A stretch of DNA of 64,000 nucleotides from Mesorhizobium loti (lineage in GTDB: Bacteria > Pseudomonadota > Alphaproteobacteria > Rhizobiales > Rhizobiaceae): positions 3,415,001 to 3,479,000 of the forward strand of contig CP050293.1 of the NCBI GenBank assembly GCA_014189435.1, read 5' to 3'. The notes under the pieces are model-generated. The model saw only the letters and a program-made list of their open reading frames with translations. It searched no databases and was not told the DNA's origin. Positions 34,118 to 43,617 of this stretch are shown here, one piece after another. Position 1 is the stretch's first letter. The number at the start of each line of letters is the position of its first letter. A program made the position numbers and the translations under genes.

Positions 34118-34756
34118 ATGTCAACGTGGATTCGCCATGCATGGACCGACCCCGTGAAACTCAAGCGTCTCAGCGAGATACGCCGCAAGGAACTGCGGCA
34201 GGCGGCCTTCGCGGTGCTGGAGCGCGAAGGCATTGCCGGCGCCACACTGGAAAAGGTGGCGGCCCAGGCCGGCGCGTCCAAGGGCATCGTGCTGCATTAT
34301 TTCCGCAACAAGCAGGAATTGTTCGAGCACGCGATGCGCGAGGCCAACGCCGTCCTGTGCCAGGCGGTGATCGCGCGGCTCCGCCGGGCGCATACCCCCA
34401 TGGAGCGCATGGATGCGGTGATCGAGGGCAATTTCGAGGAGCATCTGTTCCAGCCGCCTCTGTGCCATGCCTGGCTGTCGCTCTGCGCCGAGGTGCCGCG
34501 CGACGAGAAGATGGCCCGTATCCAGAGGGTGATCCATGCACGCATGCGCTCGAACCTGTTGTCGGGCCTGCGCGGCCTCGCCTCGCCGGCCGATGCCGAC
34601 GACATCGCCCTTGGTGTCACCGCGCTGATCGACGGGCTTTGGCTGCGGCTCGGCCTGCAGCCGGGCAGCGTCTCGCGCGAACAGGCGGTCCGCCAGGTCA
34701 AGAATTATGTCGCGGGCCGGCTGGCCCTGCGGGAGCTTGCGACCGCCGGCGCGTAA
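34118..34756 (+). CDS. betI: BetI-type TetR regulator of choline genes
   Basis: A 212-residue TetR-family protein. IRRKELRQAAFAVLEREG, the recognition region LEKVAAQAGASKGIVLHYF and RNKQELFEHAMREAN match BetI. The C-terminal domain contains aromatic residues suitable for binding a quaternary ammonium ligand. It is divergent from choX with a palindrome between. The ATG at 34118 is used; a GTG at 34154 is the alternative. The betBA oxidation genes, its usual partners, are not here, so it may control choX and the hydrolase. Confidence 0.82.
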   Translation: MSTWIRHAWTDPVKLKRLSEIRRKELRQAAFAVLEREGIAGATLEKVAAQAGASKGIVLHYFRNKQELFEHAMREANAVLCQAVIARLRRAHTPMERMDAVIEGNFEEHLFQPPLCHAWLSLCAEVPRDEKMARIQRVIHARMRSNLLSGLRGLASPADADDIALGVTALIDGLWLRLGLQPGSVSREQAVRQVKNYVAGRLALRELATAGA

Positions 34757-34879
34757 ACCGGCCTCGGCTAGCCAGCGCAGGCAGCGGTCGAAGTTCATAC
34801 CGGGGGATAGGCCGACGGCTTGACCACGGCCACCACTATACGGTGCTCTCGACGAGGCAGAAATCCCTCGGAGCGTCCC

Positions 34880-35638
34880 ATGAGACTTCACGACAAGCGC
34901 GCGCTGGTTACCGGTGGGTCGGACGGTATCGGCCTGGCGGTCGCCGAGGCCTTTTTGCGCGAGGGTGCGGACGTCCTGATCGTCGGCCGCGACACCAAGA
35001 AGCTCGACGACGCACGCGAGCGCCTCGGCGGCACTATCGAGACGCTGTCGGCCGATCTTGCCACATCGGCCGGCATCGCGGCCGTCGTCGAGCACGTCAA
35101 AAAACCCGGCAGGCCGCTTGATATCCTCGTCAACAATGCAGGCGTGGCTTTCCTGGTGCCGTTCGAAACCGTCAGCGAGGCGCAGTTCCAGCAATCCTTC
35201 GCGCTCAATGTGACGGCGGTGTTCTTCCTCACCCAGGGCCTGCTGCCGCATCTGGCTGCCGGCGCGTCGGTGATCAACATCTCGTCCTATTTCGCCAACA
35301 AGATGATCCCGAAGCGACCGTCGAGCCTCTACTCGCTGTCGAAGGGCGCGTTGAACTCGCTGACCAAATCGCTGGCCTTCGAACTCGGCCCGCGCGGCAT
35401 CCGCGTCAACGCCATCGCGCCCGGCACGGTCGACACCGCGATGCGGCGCAAGACCGTCGACAATTTGTCGGCCGAGGCAAAGGCCGAGCTGAAAGCCTAT
35501 GTCGAGCGCAGCTATCCGCTCGGCAGAATCGGCCGCCCCGACGATCTGGCCGGTATCGCGGTCTATCTAGCCAGCGACGAGGCCGCCTGGACCAGCGGCG
35601 GCATTCTTTCCGTGGACGGCGGCTATACGGCCGGGTGA
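34880..35638 (+). CDS. Short-chain dehydrogenase/reductase
   Basis: A 252-residue classical SDR: cofactor motif TGGSDGIG (residues 12-19), NNAG, catalytic Ser in INISSYF, Tyr and Lys in YSLSKGAL, and the C-terminal GGILSVDGGYTAG. The residue after the second strand is Arg in GRDTKKL, favouring NADP. It acts on an alcohol or ketone in the cytoplasm. The start at 34880 fits the family; the frame is open upstream without a ribosome-binding site. It lies 123 bases after betI and is probably a separate transcript. Confidence 0.92.
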   Translation: MRLHDKRALVTGGSDGIGLAVAEAFLREGADVLIVGRDTKKLDDARERLGGTIETLSADLATSAGIAAVVEHVKKPGRPLDILVNNAGVAFLVPFETVSEAQFQQSFALNVTAVFFLTQGLLPHLAAGASVINISSYFANKMIPKRPSSLYSLSKGALNSLTKSLAFELGPRGIRVNAIAPGTVDTAMRRKTVDNLSAEAKAELKAYVERSYPLGRIGRPDDLAGIAVYLASDEAAWTSGGILSVDGGYTAG

Positions 35639-35817
35639 GAAGCGCGCGCTTCTTCGCTTCCTAGCGCTCAACCACTACTCGACGGAATTTTTTCGGCTTT
35701 TGCAAGGCAATTAACCATCGAACTAAACTACTCATCTTTTCTATGACTTCATAAAAGTATTTTTACTGACTTTTTACTTTACCGATGGAGACTGCGCCCA
35801 TTGACGGCGGGGCATCA

Positions 35818-36366
35818 ATGAATTTCTTGTTTGGATTTTCTGGTCGTATCGGGCGCCAGCAATGGTGGTTAGCCTCGTTCGCGATCGTCCTGGTGTGGGT
35901 GTTGGTCGTGGTGGGATTCGTCATCATCATGGCGGTGGTTGACCCGTCCAGCGAGCACGAGCCTGGAGAGCTATCCCACGGCGGGCTGAGCGTTGGCGTC
36001 GCATTATTCGCTGGCATCATACTTTCTTGCTGGATCAAGGTCGCAGCGATTATCAAGCGCTACCATGATCTGAATAAGCCGGGGGTCTGGCTTCTGTTGA
36101 CCTTCGTCCCCATTATCGGCCCGATCTGGGTGACCATCGAATGCGGGTTTTTCGCGGGTTCATCTGGCGATAACGACTATGGCCCGCCACCCGGCACAAG
36201 CGGTCGTGCAGCTTTTGTGAGCGATGTCGATGCCCATATTTCACGCATGAAGGCCGAGCGCTCAATCCAGCAGCGACCGCTATCCGGCAGTGTGGATATA
36301 GCATCGCCGGCACCGCAAACGAGGAGCCAACCAAATCCAACCGGATTTGGCCGCCGCGGCCTCTAA
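35818..36366 (+). CDS. DUF805 membrane protein
   Basis: A 182-residue protein starting MNFLFGFSGRIGRQQWW, the standard DUF805 beginning (GRIGRxxWW). Three or four membrane helices follow, with KRYHDLNKPGVW near residue 80 and a GDNDYGPPP motif after the last helix, both typical. The C-terminal 50 residues are polar and unrelated to the family core. Function unknown; relatives such as YhaH are inner-membrane proteins. An upstream ATG at 35785 is less likely because GGCGGGG lies before 35818. It stands alone, after about 180 AT-rich bases. Confidence 0.88.
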   Translation: MNFLFGFSGRIGRQQWWLASFAIVLVWVLVVVGFVIIMAVVDPSSEHEPGELSHGGLSVGVALFAGIILSCWIKVAAIIKRYHDLNKPGVWLLLTFVPIIGPIWVTIECGFFAGSSGDNDYGPPPGTSGRAAFVSDVDAHISRMKAERSIQQRPLSGSVDIASPAPQTRSQPNPTGFGRRGL

Positions 36367-36528
36367 GCCCACGGAAGAAGCCCTGACCGCACCGAAGCAG
36401 GAAACCTGCCGGCTGCATTCCTGAGCAGCCTTGCTTCAACCGATTTGCATCCTCACCGCCCGCAATCTCCGCTTGAAGCCGTTTGTGCAACGCGATACGC
36501 CGTTGCCGACTTCGACAAGGAGAGACCC

Positions 36529-37925
36529 GTGACCGCTGCAAAGACCAGAACCGAAACCGACACGTTCGGCCCCATCGAAGTCGCCGCCGATCGCTATTGG
36601 GGCGCGCAGGCGCAGCGTTCCCTTGGCAATTTCAAGATCGGCTGGGAAAAGCAGCCGGCGTCGATCGTGCGCGCGCTGGGCATCGTCAAGCGGGCGGCGG
36701 CGGAAGCCAACATGGAGCTCAAGCGGCTCGACCCGGCGATCGGCAAGACGATTGTCGAGGCGGCACAAGAGGTCATCGACGGCAAGCTCGACGACCATTT
36801 CCCGCTGGTGGTCTGGCAGACCGGCTCGGGCACGCAATCCAACATGAACGCCAACGAGGTGATCTCCAACCGGGCGATTGAGATGCTGGGCGGCGTCATG
36901 GGCTCCAAGAAGCCGGTGCATCCCAACGACCACGTCAATATGAGCCAGTCGTCGAACGACACCTACCCGACGGCCATGCACATCGCCTGCGCCGAGCGCA
37001 TCGTGCACGACCTCTTGCCGGCGCTGAAACACCTGCACAAGGCACTCGAGGCCAAGACCAAGGCCTTCGCACACATCATCAAGATCGGCCGCACGCACAC
37101 GCAGGATGCCACCCCCTGACCCTCGGCCAGGAATTCTCGGGCTATGCCGCCCAGGTCGCCTCGTCGATCAAGCGCATCGAGCTGACGCTGCCCGGCCTGC
37201 AGGAACTGGCGCAGGGCGGCACCGCCGTCGGCACCGGCCTCAACGCGCCGGTCGGCTTCGCCGAACGAGTCGCGGATCGCATCGCCACGATTACCGGCAT
37301 TGCCTTCGTCACCGCGCCGAACAAGTTCGAGGCGCTGGCGGCCCATGATTCCATGGTGTTTTCGCACGGCGCCATCAATGCGGCGGCAGCCGCGCTGTTC
37401 AAGATCGCCAACGATATCCGCTTCCTCGGCTCCGGCCCGCGTTCGGGCCTCGGCGAACTGTCGCTGCCGGAAAACGAGCCGGGCTCGTCGATCATGCCGG
37501 GCAAGGTCAATCCGACCCAGTGCGAGGCGATGACGCAGGTCTGCGTGCAGGTGTTCGGCAACAATGCGGCCCTCACCTTCGCCGGCAGCCAGGGCCATTT
37601 CGAGCTCAACGTCTACAACCCGCTAATGGCCTACAACTTCCTGCAGTCGGTGCAGTTGCTCTCCGACGCCTCGGTCTCCTTCACCGACAATTGCGTCGTC
37701 GGCATCGAAGCGCGGGAAGACAACATCAAGGCCGCCCTCGACCGCTCGCTGATGCTGGTGACGGCGCTGGCGCCGACAATTGGCTACGACAATGCCGCCA
37801 AGATCGCCAAGACCGCGCACAAGAAGGGCACCACGCTGCGCGAGGAAGCGCTCGCCACCGGGCTGGTCAGTGAAGCCGATTATGACCGGCTGGTGCGGCC
37901 GGAGGACATGACGCATCCGGGGTAA
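36529..37925 (+). pseudogene. fumC: Class II fumarase FumC, interrupted by a one-base frameshift
   Basis: The first 196 residues (GTG 36529, ribosome-binding site AAGGAGAG) read as Fum[42 protein letters not shown] and [11 protein letters not shown] stop then follows at 37117-37119. The continuation, beginning [11 protein letters not shown], is in another frame to 37925 and includes the signature [16 protein letters not shown]. Adding one C to the five-C run near 37112 restores a single frame of 465 residues, the normal length. FumC converts fumarate to malate in the TCA cycle. Both halves are otherwise flawless, so a sequencing error is more likely than decay. Confidence 0.9.
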
Positions 37926-38102
37926 ATATTTTTTGGCGGGAGAATTTCCTTACTTCGCGACCTGACCCGACGCGAATTTTGCGTCAGTCGCCCGATCACG
38001 GAAATGTAAGCGCTGTGAACAATGTGTTGCCGGATCGACGGCTTTGGTGAACAGTCGGCTTGGTCTATCTGAGTGGTCATTCAACCCATTCGGAGAGCCA
38101 CC

Positions 38103-38522
38103 ATGTCCATCAATACTTCAGTCGCCGGTTCCGGCGCTTCCAATGCTTCGACCACCATCCTCCTCGGCCGCGTCCTGCTTGCCGTCATCTTCCTGCTTTC
38201 AGGTTTCGGCAAGCTCACCGCCATCGCCGGCACGGCCGGCTATTTCGGCAGCCTCGGCCTGCCCTTGCCGACCGTAACGGCCATTGTCGTCGGCTTGATC
38301 GAGCTTCTCGGCGGCCTCGCCATCCTCGTCGGCTTCCAGACCCGGCTTGTCGCCTGGGTGCTCGCGATCTTCACTGTCGCCACCGGCTTGGTCGCCCACA
38401 CCGGTTGGGCCGACCAGATGCAGATGATCCAGTTTCTGAAGAACCTCGCCATCGCGGGCGGTTTCCTGCTGCTGGCTTCCTCGGGCGCCGGCGCCTATTC
38501 GCTCGACGCCAAGCGCGGCTGA
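38103..38522 (+). CDS. DoxX-family membrane protein
   Basis: A 139-residue inner-membrane protein with four helices and the DoxX pattern: LLAVIFLLSGFGKLTAIAGT, a PLPTVTAIVVGLIELLGGLA helix, VGFQTRLVA and a final helix after LKNLAIAGGFLLL. DoxX-like proteins take part in thiosulfate oxidation or oxidative stress in some bacteria; here no partner is visible. CGGAGAGCC precedes the ATG at 38103. A strong terminator follows, so it is separate from the next, similar gene. Confidence 0.93.
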   Translation: MSINTSVAGSGASNASTTILLGRVLLAVIFLLSGFGKLTAIAGTAGYFGSLGLPLPTVTAIVVGLIELLGGLAILVGFQTRLVAWVLAIFTVATGLVAHTGWADQMQMIQFLKNLAIAGGFLLLASSGAGAYSLDAKRG

Positions 38523-38546
38523 GTTTCCCTTCCCAAGCCTCGGCAG

Positions 38547-38577
38547 AAGCGGCGCGGAATTTTCCGCGCCGCTTTTT
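38547..38577 (+). terminator. Rho-independent terminator after the first DoxX gene
   Basis: A stem AGCGGCGCGGAA / TTCCGCGCCGCT is followed by a T run, 25 bases after the stop. Confidence 0.9.
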
Positions 38578-38683
38578 CGTTGTCTGAAATAGCTGGCTCG
38601 CCGGTTTCGGCCGCGGCTGCGCAGGCGTAAACTGCGCGGCAGTCGGCTTAAGCCCAATCCGGGCGCAGGCAAGGGAGATGGCC

Positions 38684-39088
38684 ATGGCCCGCAACGCACT
38701 GCTTCTGGTTTCGCGACTGCTGTTTGCCGTGCTGTTCGTACAGTCCGGCTTTCAGGCGCTCGCCAACATCGCCGGTACAGCCAGTTATTTCGCCGGCCTC
38801 GGCCTGCCGCTGCCAACGCTTGCCGCCTGGGGCACGGGACTGTTCGAACTGATCGCCGGGCTGCTCATCCTGGTCGGTTTCCAAACACGGATCGTGGCGC
38901 TGCTGCTTGCCGCCTTCTGCATTTTCGCCGGTTTCATCGGCCATTACGGCCAGGGTGGCGGCGACGCGATGCTCGCCTTCCTGCACCAGCAGATGCTGAT
39001 GAAGGACGTTGCCATATCGGGCGGCTTCCTGGCGCTGGCGATGGCCGGCGCCGGTGCGTGGTCGGCCGACGGGCGTGGTTCGGTTTAG
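38684..39088 (+). CDS. Second DoxX-family membrane protein
   Basis: A 134-residue, four-helix DoxX protein, about half identical to the one 160 bases upstream (shared PLPT...G.FELI.GL..LVGFQTR and ISGGFL.LA features), so the two probably arose by tandem duplication. AAGGGAG sits before the ATG at 38684; an ATG at 38678 overlaps that site and is less likely. An independent promoter must lie after the first gene's terminator. Function unknown. Confidence 0.92.
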   Translation: MARNALLLVSRLLFAVLFVQSGFQALANIAGTASYFAGLGLPLPTLAAWGTGLFELIAGLLILVGFQTRIVALLLAAFCIFAGFIGHYGQGGGDAMLAFLHQQMLMKDVAISGGFLALAMAGAGAWSADGRGSV

Positions 39089-39119
39089 TATCTTTGCTTA
39101 GACGCGCCCGAGCTGGCCG

Positions 39120-39290
39120 ACCCCCACTCCGTCTCGGCTTCGCCGAGCCACCTCTCCCCCGATCGACGGGGTAGAGGAAGGGCACGAACCTATTCTAGCC
39201 AACGCTCCTCACGCTAGGCTCCCTTCCTTTCCCTCCGAAGGGGGAAAGGTGGCGCTGCGAAGCAGCGACGGATTGGGGGAAGCCAGTCCA
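39120..39290. repeat. Rhizobial intergenic palindromic repeat remnants
   Basis: Two imperfect hairpins: CCTCTCCCCCG-N5-CGGGGTAGAGG (about 39151-39177) and CCTTTCCCTCC/GGGGGAAAGG (about 39228-39250), flanked by short inverted runs such as CTCGGCTTCGCCGAG (39135-39149). Such mosaics occur between genes throughout mesorhizobia. It occupies most of the 280-base gap between the DoxX and ppx genes, which otherwise holds no gene. Confidence 0.55.
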
Positions 39291-39368
39291 CAAACGCGAG
39301 GCCGCCGACGAGTGAGCACGACCGGGCAGGTCTAGCCAGTTAAGATATGGTCTGCTACCAGGCAGCGC

Positions 39369-40904
39369 CTACTTCACCGACATACTCGGGCCGCCCTCGA
39401 CGGCCAGCACCAGCCGGCGGTTGGTGATCCTTGCCAGTTGCGCCAGGCGCCCGGCCGGCCGTTCGCCGTAGAGATCGGCCAGCGATGCAGGCAAGACCAG
39501 CGCCAGCACGCCGTTGGCGCGCTGTTCCCATTTCAGCCTGGGCATGATGCCGGGCATCGACGCCGTCAGCAGATAGACGACGCGCATCATCGCGGCGAGC
39601 ACGCGGGCGCGCTCCAGATAACGCGGCGAAGCCAGCGCCTTGATCTCGGGGGCGATGGCTTCATTGAAGATGCCGTCGTGGCGATAGGCGTTGGCCAGCG
39701 CCAGGAAGGCGCGGCCGGGGTGGTCGACGCCGAAGAAGGAGGCATGCGCAATGATGTTGAGCGATTGCTTGCCGCGATATTCGGGGTGCGCACGCCAGCC
39801 GATGTCGGCCAGCAATGCCGCCGCATGGCGGTAGCGCGCCTCGTCCTCGGTCTCGTCGATGCCGAAGGCGGCAAAGGTTTTGGCGGTCCAGTCGACGAGC
39901 TCATGTGCATGGGTGACGGAGCGTGAGCGCAGGCGGGCGAGTTCTTCCGAGGCCGAAATCAGCGGATCGGCCTTCTGCTCGGCAGCATCGAGCAGCGAAT
40001 AGAGAAAGCCTTCGCGCACGCCGAGCGCCGAAACGATGATCTTCGACGGCTGCATCGCCGCCATGATCTCCTGCAACACGACGGCGCCGTAAGGCAGCAG
40101 CGAACGGCGGTTCTTGGAAACGCCTTCGATCCCCTTGACCTTCTCGATCTCGGCTTTGGCCACCTGCTTGAGGAAATTCGTCGCGCTTTCGGCCGATATC
40201 TCGTAATGGTGCATGACGCCGAGCGGATAGTTGGTCATTTCCATGTGCAGCCGGGCGAGATTTCGCCAGGTGCCGCCGACGGCGTAGAAGGGCCTGCCCT
40301 GCCCGCCCTTCAACAGCTTCGCCTTCGCCAGTTCGTCACGCGCGATCTTCGCCGCCTGGGTCAGCGAGTTCTTCGCCATGTCCTGCAGGCGCAAGCCACC
40401 CAGCGGCAGCGTTATGCCGTCACCGATCGCTTCGCCGTTGACATCGACCAGTTCGAGACTGCCGCCGCCCAGATCGCCGGCAATGCCATTGGCCGGGTGG
40501 AAGCCCGAAATGACGCCGAGCGCCGAATAGTAAGCTTCCTGACGGCCGCTGATCACGCGGATTTCGGTCTTCAGCACATCTTCGGCGCGGTGGATGAAAT
40601 CGGGACCGTTGACCGCCTCGCGGGCGGCAGCGGTCGCCAACACATACATATGTTCGGCGCCGGCCTGGTCGGAAAGCGCGCGAAAGCGGCGGAACTCTTC
40701 CATCGAGCGGGTCACCGCCTCGGGGTCGAGCTTGCCGGTCGAAACGATGCCACGGCCGAGACCGGCCAGCATCTTTTCGTTGAACAGCATGGTCGGCGAG
40801 CGCGCCAGCCCTTCATAGACGACGAGACGGATCGAGTTCGATCCGATGTCGATGATGGATAGCGGTCGGCGGTCCTGTAGCCGGCCCTGGGAATCAGACA
40901 GCAT
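39369..40904 (-). CDS. ppx: Exopolyphosphatase (Ppx/GppA family)
   Basis: A 511-residue enzyme of the ASKHA fold. The N-terminal phosphate motif SIIDIGSNSIRLVVYEG, then NGIAGDLGGGSLELVDV and AVGGTWRNLARLH mark the Ppx/GppA family, and the C-terminal helical domain has the HD-like region of long Ppx enzymes. It removes terminal phosphates from polyphosphate and may also act on pppGpp. The start touches the ppk stop by one base (TGATG), so synthesis and breakdown of polyphosphate are coupled in one operon. Confidence 0.95.
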   Translation of the reverse strand: MLSDSQGRLQDRRPLSIIDIGSNSIRLVVYEGLARSPTMLFNEKMLAGLGRGIVSTGKLDPEAVTRSMEEFRRFRALSDQAGAEHMYVLATAAAREAVNGPDFIHRAEDVLKTEIRVISGRQEAYYSALGVISGFHPANGIAGDLGGGSLELVDVNGEAIGDGITLPLGGLRLQDMAKNSLTQAAKIARDELAKAKLLKGGQGRPFYAVGGTWRNLARLHMEMTNYPLGVMHHYEISAESATNFLKQVAKAEIEKVKGIEGVSKNRRSLLPYGAVVLQEIMAAMQPSKIIVSALGVREGFLYSLLDAAEQKADPLISASEELARLRSRSVTHAHELVDWTAKTFAAFGIDETEDEARYRHAAALLADIGWRAHPEYRGKQSLNIIAHASFFGVDHPGRAFLALANAYRHDGIFNEAIAPEIKALASPRYLERARVLAAMMRVVYLLTASMPGIMPRLKWEQRANGVLALVLPASLADLYGERPAGRLAQLARITNRRLVLAVEGGPSMSVK

Positions 40905-43105
40905 CAGTCGGACGCTGCGGCGTTCTTCTTGCGACGCTTGAACTGCGCAATGCGCTTGGGCGCATGCGACTTCAGCGCGTCACCCCGTCCCGACAGGCTC
41001 GGATTGGTCATGAAATATTCCTGCGCGTTGAACGGTTCCTCGCCCTCCTCCAGCACCACGCGCCGGGAGGTCCCGTCAGCCAATACGTCGAAACTTTGCT
41101 GATTGTCCATGATGTTGCCCAGCATGATCTGGCCAAGGATCTGTTCATGCACAGTTGGATTGGTGATCGGCACCATGGTCTCGACGCGGCGGTCGAGATT
41201 GCGCGGCATGAGATCGGCCGAAGAGATGTAGACGATGGCCTCGTCCGACGGCAGGCCGTGGCCGTTGCCGAAACAATAGATGCGGCTGTGCTCGAGAAAA
41301 CGGCCGACGATCGATTTGACACGGATGTTTTCCGACAGGCCCGGAACCTGCGGCCGCAGGCAGCAGATGCCGCGCACGACAAGGTCGATCTCGACGCCGG
41401 CGCGGCTGGCATCATAGAGCGCGTCGATGATGATCGGATCGACGAGCGCGTTCATCTTCATCCAGATGCGCGCCGGTTTCCCCTCCACCGCATGGGCAAT
41501 CTCGTCGGCAATGTGCTTCAGGATACGGCTTCTCAGCGTGAACGGCGAGATCGCCAAGCGCATTTCATCCGTCGGCTCGGCATAGCCGGTGATGAAATTG
41601 AAGAGCTGGGCGACGTCGCGGGCAATCGTCGGATCGGTGGTGAAGAAGGACAGGTCGGTGTAGATGCGCGCGGTGACCGGATGGTAGTTGCCGGTGCCGA
41701 GATGCACATAGTTGCGCAGCTTGCCGTCCTCGCGCCGCACCACCAGCGACATTTTCGCGTGGGTTTTCAGCTCGAGGAAGCCGAACACGACCTGCACGCC
41801 GGCACGCTCGAGATCGCGCGCCCAGCGGATGTTGGCTTCCTCGTCGAAGCGCGCCTTGAGCTCGACCAGCGCCGTGACCGACTTGCCGGCCTCGGCCGCG
41901 TCGACCAGCGCGCGCACGATCGGGCTGTCGTTGGAGGTGCGGTAGAGCGTCTGCTTGATCGCCACCACTTCAGGGTCGGCCATCGCCTGGCGCAGGAACT
42001 GCACCACCACATCGAAGGATTCGTAGGGGTGATGGACGACGATGTCCTTCTCGCGGATGGCGGCAAAACAGTCGCCGCCATGCTCGCGGATACGCTCGGG
42101 AAAACGCGGATTGTAGGGCGTGAATTTCAGATCGTCGCGGGGGACAGCGACGATCTCGGAGATCTGGCTGAGCGCCAGCGGACCGGTCAGCACACTGATG
42201 CGGCTCGACGACACGCCAAGCTCGCCGGCCACGAAGTCGCGCAATTCGCCAGGCATCAGTCTGTCGAATTCGATGCGGATCACCGAACCCCGCCGCCGCC
42301 GCTTCAGCGCCGTTTCGAACAGGCGTACCAGATCCTCGGACTCCTCCTCGACCTCGATATCGCTGTCACGAATGATGCGGAACGTGCCGGAGCCCTTGAC
42401 CTCGTAGCCGGGGAAGAGCTTGCCGATGTACAGGCCGACAGCCTCTTCCAGCGGGATGAAGCGGACATGATGCTTGCGGTCCGGCAGACGGATGAAGCGC
42501 TTCAGCGCCACCGGCAGGCGCAGCAGCGCGCTCATCTCTTCACCGTTCTTGCGATGGCGCAATTGCAGCGCCATCGAGAAGCCGAGATTGGGAATGAACG
42601 GGAACGGATGCGCCGGGTCGATCGACAGCGGGGTGAGCACCGGGAACACCTGCTCCTGGAAATGGTCTTCCAGCCAGATTTTCTCGTCCTTGGTCAGCGC
42701 ATCGCGGGTGATGCTCTCGATGCCTTCCTTGTTGAGCAGCACGGTGAGCGCCGAAAGGCTCTTCTGCTGGTCTTCCTGCAGCCGCTCGACCTCACGCAGC
42801 AGCTGTTCGAGCTGCTGTTCGGGGGTGCGCCCGTCAGGGCTCTTCAGCGTGATGCCCTCGCGCACCTGGCCGGCGAGGCCGGCGACGCGGACCATGAAGA
42901 ATTCGTCGAGATTGGCGGCTGAGATCGACAGGAAGCGGACGCGCTCCAGCAGCGGATGATTGAGGTTCAGTGATTCCTCGAGAACGCGGCGGTTGAACTG
43001 CAGCCAGGAAAACTCCCGGTTGACAAAGCGGTCGGGGTTGCCGCCCTCCGGACGGGCCACCTCGACGTTCACGAATTCGCTCTGCACCGGCTTCAGTTCG
43101 TTCAT
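40904..43105 (-). CDS. ppk: Polyphosphate kinase 1
   Basis: A 733-residue Ppk1. [17 protein letters not shown] near the N-terminus, [14 protein letters not shown] with the autophosphorylated His, and SRIYCFGNG following FLEH with the second conserved His are all present. It transfers the ATP gamma-phosphate to a polyphosphate chain, peripherally at the inner membrane. The start [11 protein letters not shown] at 43105 is preferred to the track-like extension upstream. Two palindromic repeats lie 30-140 bases upstream, in the probable promoter region. Confidence 0.97.
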   Translation of the reverse strand: MNELKPVQSEFVNVEVARPEGGNPDRFVNREFSWLQFNRRVLEESLNLNHPLLERVRFLSISAANLDEFFMVRVAGLAGQVREGITLKSPDGRTPEQQLEQLLREVERLQEDQQKSLSALTVLLNKEGIESITRDALTKDEKIWLEDHFQEQVFPVLTPLSIDPAHPFPFIPNLGFSMALQLRHRKNGEEMSALLRLPVALKRFIRLPDRKHHVRFIPLEEAVGLYIGKLFPGYEVKGSGTFRIIRDSDIEVEEESEDLVRLFETALKRRRRGSVIRIEFDRLMPGELRDFVAGELGVSSSRISVLTGPLALSQISEIVAVPRDDLKFTPYNPRFPERIREHGGDCFAAIREKDIVVHHPYESFDVVVQFLRQAMADPEVVAIKQTLYRTSNDSPIVRALVDAAEAGKSVTALVELKARFDEEANIRWARDLERAGVQVVFGFLELKTHAKMSLVVRREDGKLRNYVHLGTGNYHPVTARIYTDLSFFTTDPTIARDVAQLFNFITGYAEPTDEMRLAISPFTLRSRILKHIADEIAHAVEGKPARIWMKMNALVDPIIIDALYDASRAGVEIDLVVRGICCLRPQVPGLSENIRVKSIVGRFLEHSRIYCFGNGHGLPSDEAIVYISSADLMPRNLDRRVETMVPITNPTVHEQILGQIMLGNIMDNQQSFDVLADGTSRRVVLEEGEEPFNAQEYFMTNPSLSGRGDALKSHAPKRIAQFKRRKKNAAASD

Positions 43106-43136
43106 GATTCCCGCTCTTCCCACACCGTCAGCCGGC

Positions 43137-43240
43137 TAGAGCGCCGCGCGTCCTTCAGGACGCGCAAAGGACGCTCTACCCACTCCAAAGCGACGCATGA
43201 TCCTTTCCGAAAATCGAAGTCGGTTTTCGGGGTCATGCGT
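43137..43240. repeat. Pair of palindromic repeats upstream of ppk
   Basis: First hairpin: TAGAGCG (43137-43143) with CGCTCTA (43172-43178), enclosing GCGCGTCC-TTCA-GGACGCGC. Second: ACGCATGA (43193-43200) with TCATGCGT (43233-43240), enclosing CCGAAAATCG/CGGTTTTCGG with one mismatch. Both are of the RIME-like type common between rhizobial genes. They lie between ppk and the divergent zinc-finger gene. Confidence 0.7.
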
Positions 43241-43353
43241 TAACCGGCTTAACTTATCCTCTGACAGGCTTTTGCGACAGTTTCATTTCATCGATCTTGC
43301 AAAGAGGCCTGTTATGATCCAGATGCAGAACAGACTGCGTTAAGGAGACGACG

Positions 43354-43599
43354 ATGGCAGGCGGTTCCATTCCCCATTTTCAGAACGATGCGGGCCACCC
43401 GGCAATCGACATCGGCGTCAAGGAATTCATGTGCACGGGCGCCAATCCGCCTTTCGACCACCCGCATGTGTTTCTCGACATGGGCGGCGACAATGAAAAA
43501 GTCTGCCCCTACTGCTCGACGCTCTACCGCTATTCGCCAAAGCTGAAGGCGACCGAAACGCTGCCGGCCGGCTGCATCTATATCGACCAGGCCGCCTGA
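43354..43599 (+). CDS. Zinc-finger CHCC protein (NDUFS6-like)
   Basis: An 81-residue zf-CHCC protein. Ligands are visible in EFMCTGANPPFDHPHVFLD (Cys, His) and KVCPYCSTLY (Cys-x2-Cys). The bacterial family corresponds to the mitochondrial complex I accessory subunit NDUFS6, known in alphaproteobacteria as a small complex I-associated subunit. AAGGAG precedes the ATG. It is followed 18 bases later by a FAD monooxygenase gene, probably co-transcribed. Confidence 0.93.
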   Translation: MAGGSIPHFQNDAGHPAIDIGVKEFMCTGANPPFDHPHVFLDMGGDNEKVCPYCSTLYRYSPKLKATETLPAGCIYIDQAA

Positions 43600-43617
43600 G
43601 CCTTTCGCGACAGCCCG

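Noticed and set aside
37353..37925. Second part of fumC as an independent gene
   Set aside because: It lacks the N-terminal domain and has no ribosome-binding site; restoring one C joins it to the first part.
39120..39290. Possible CRISPR array because of repeated C/G-tract hairpins
   Set aside because: There are no evenly spaced direct repeats with unique spacers and no cas gene; the hairpins are unrelated intergenic repeats.
40964..42922. 652-codon plus-strand frame opposite ppk
   Set aside because: High-GC antisense shadow: wobble positions of ppk keep the opposite frame open. No family similarity, and ppk is complete on the other strand.
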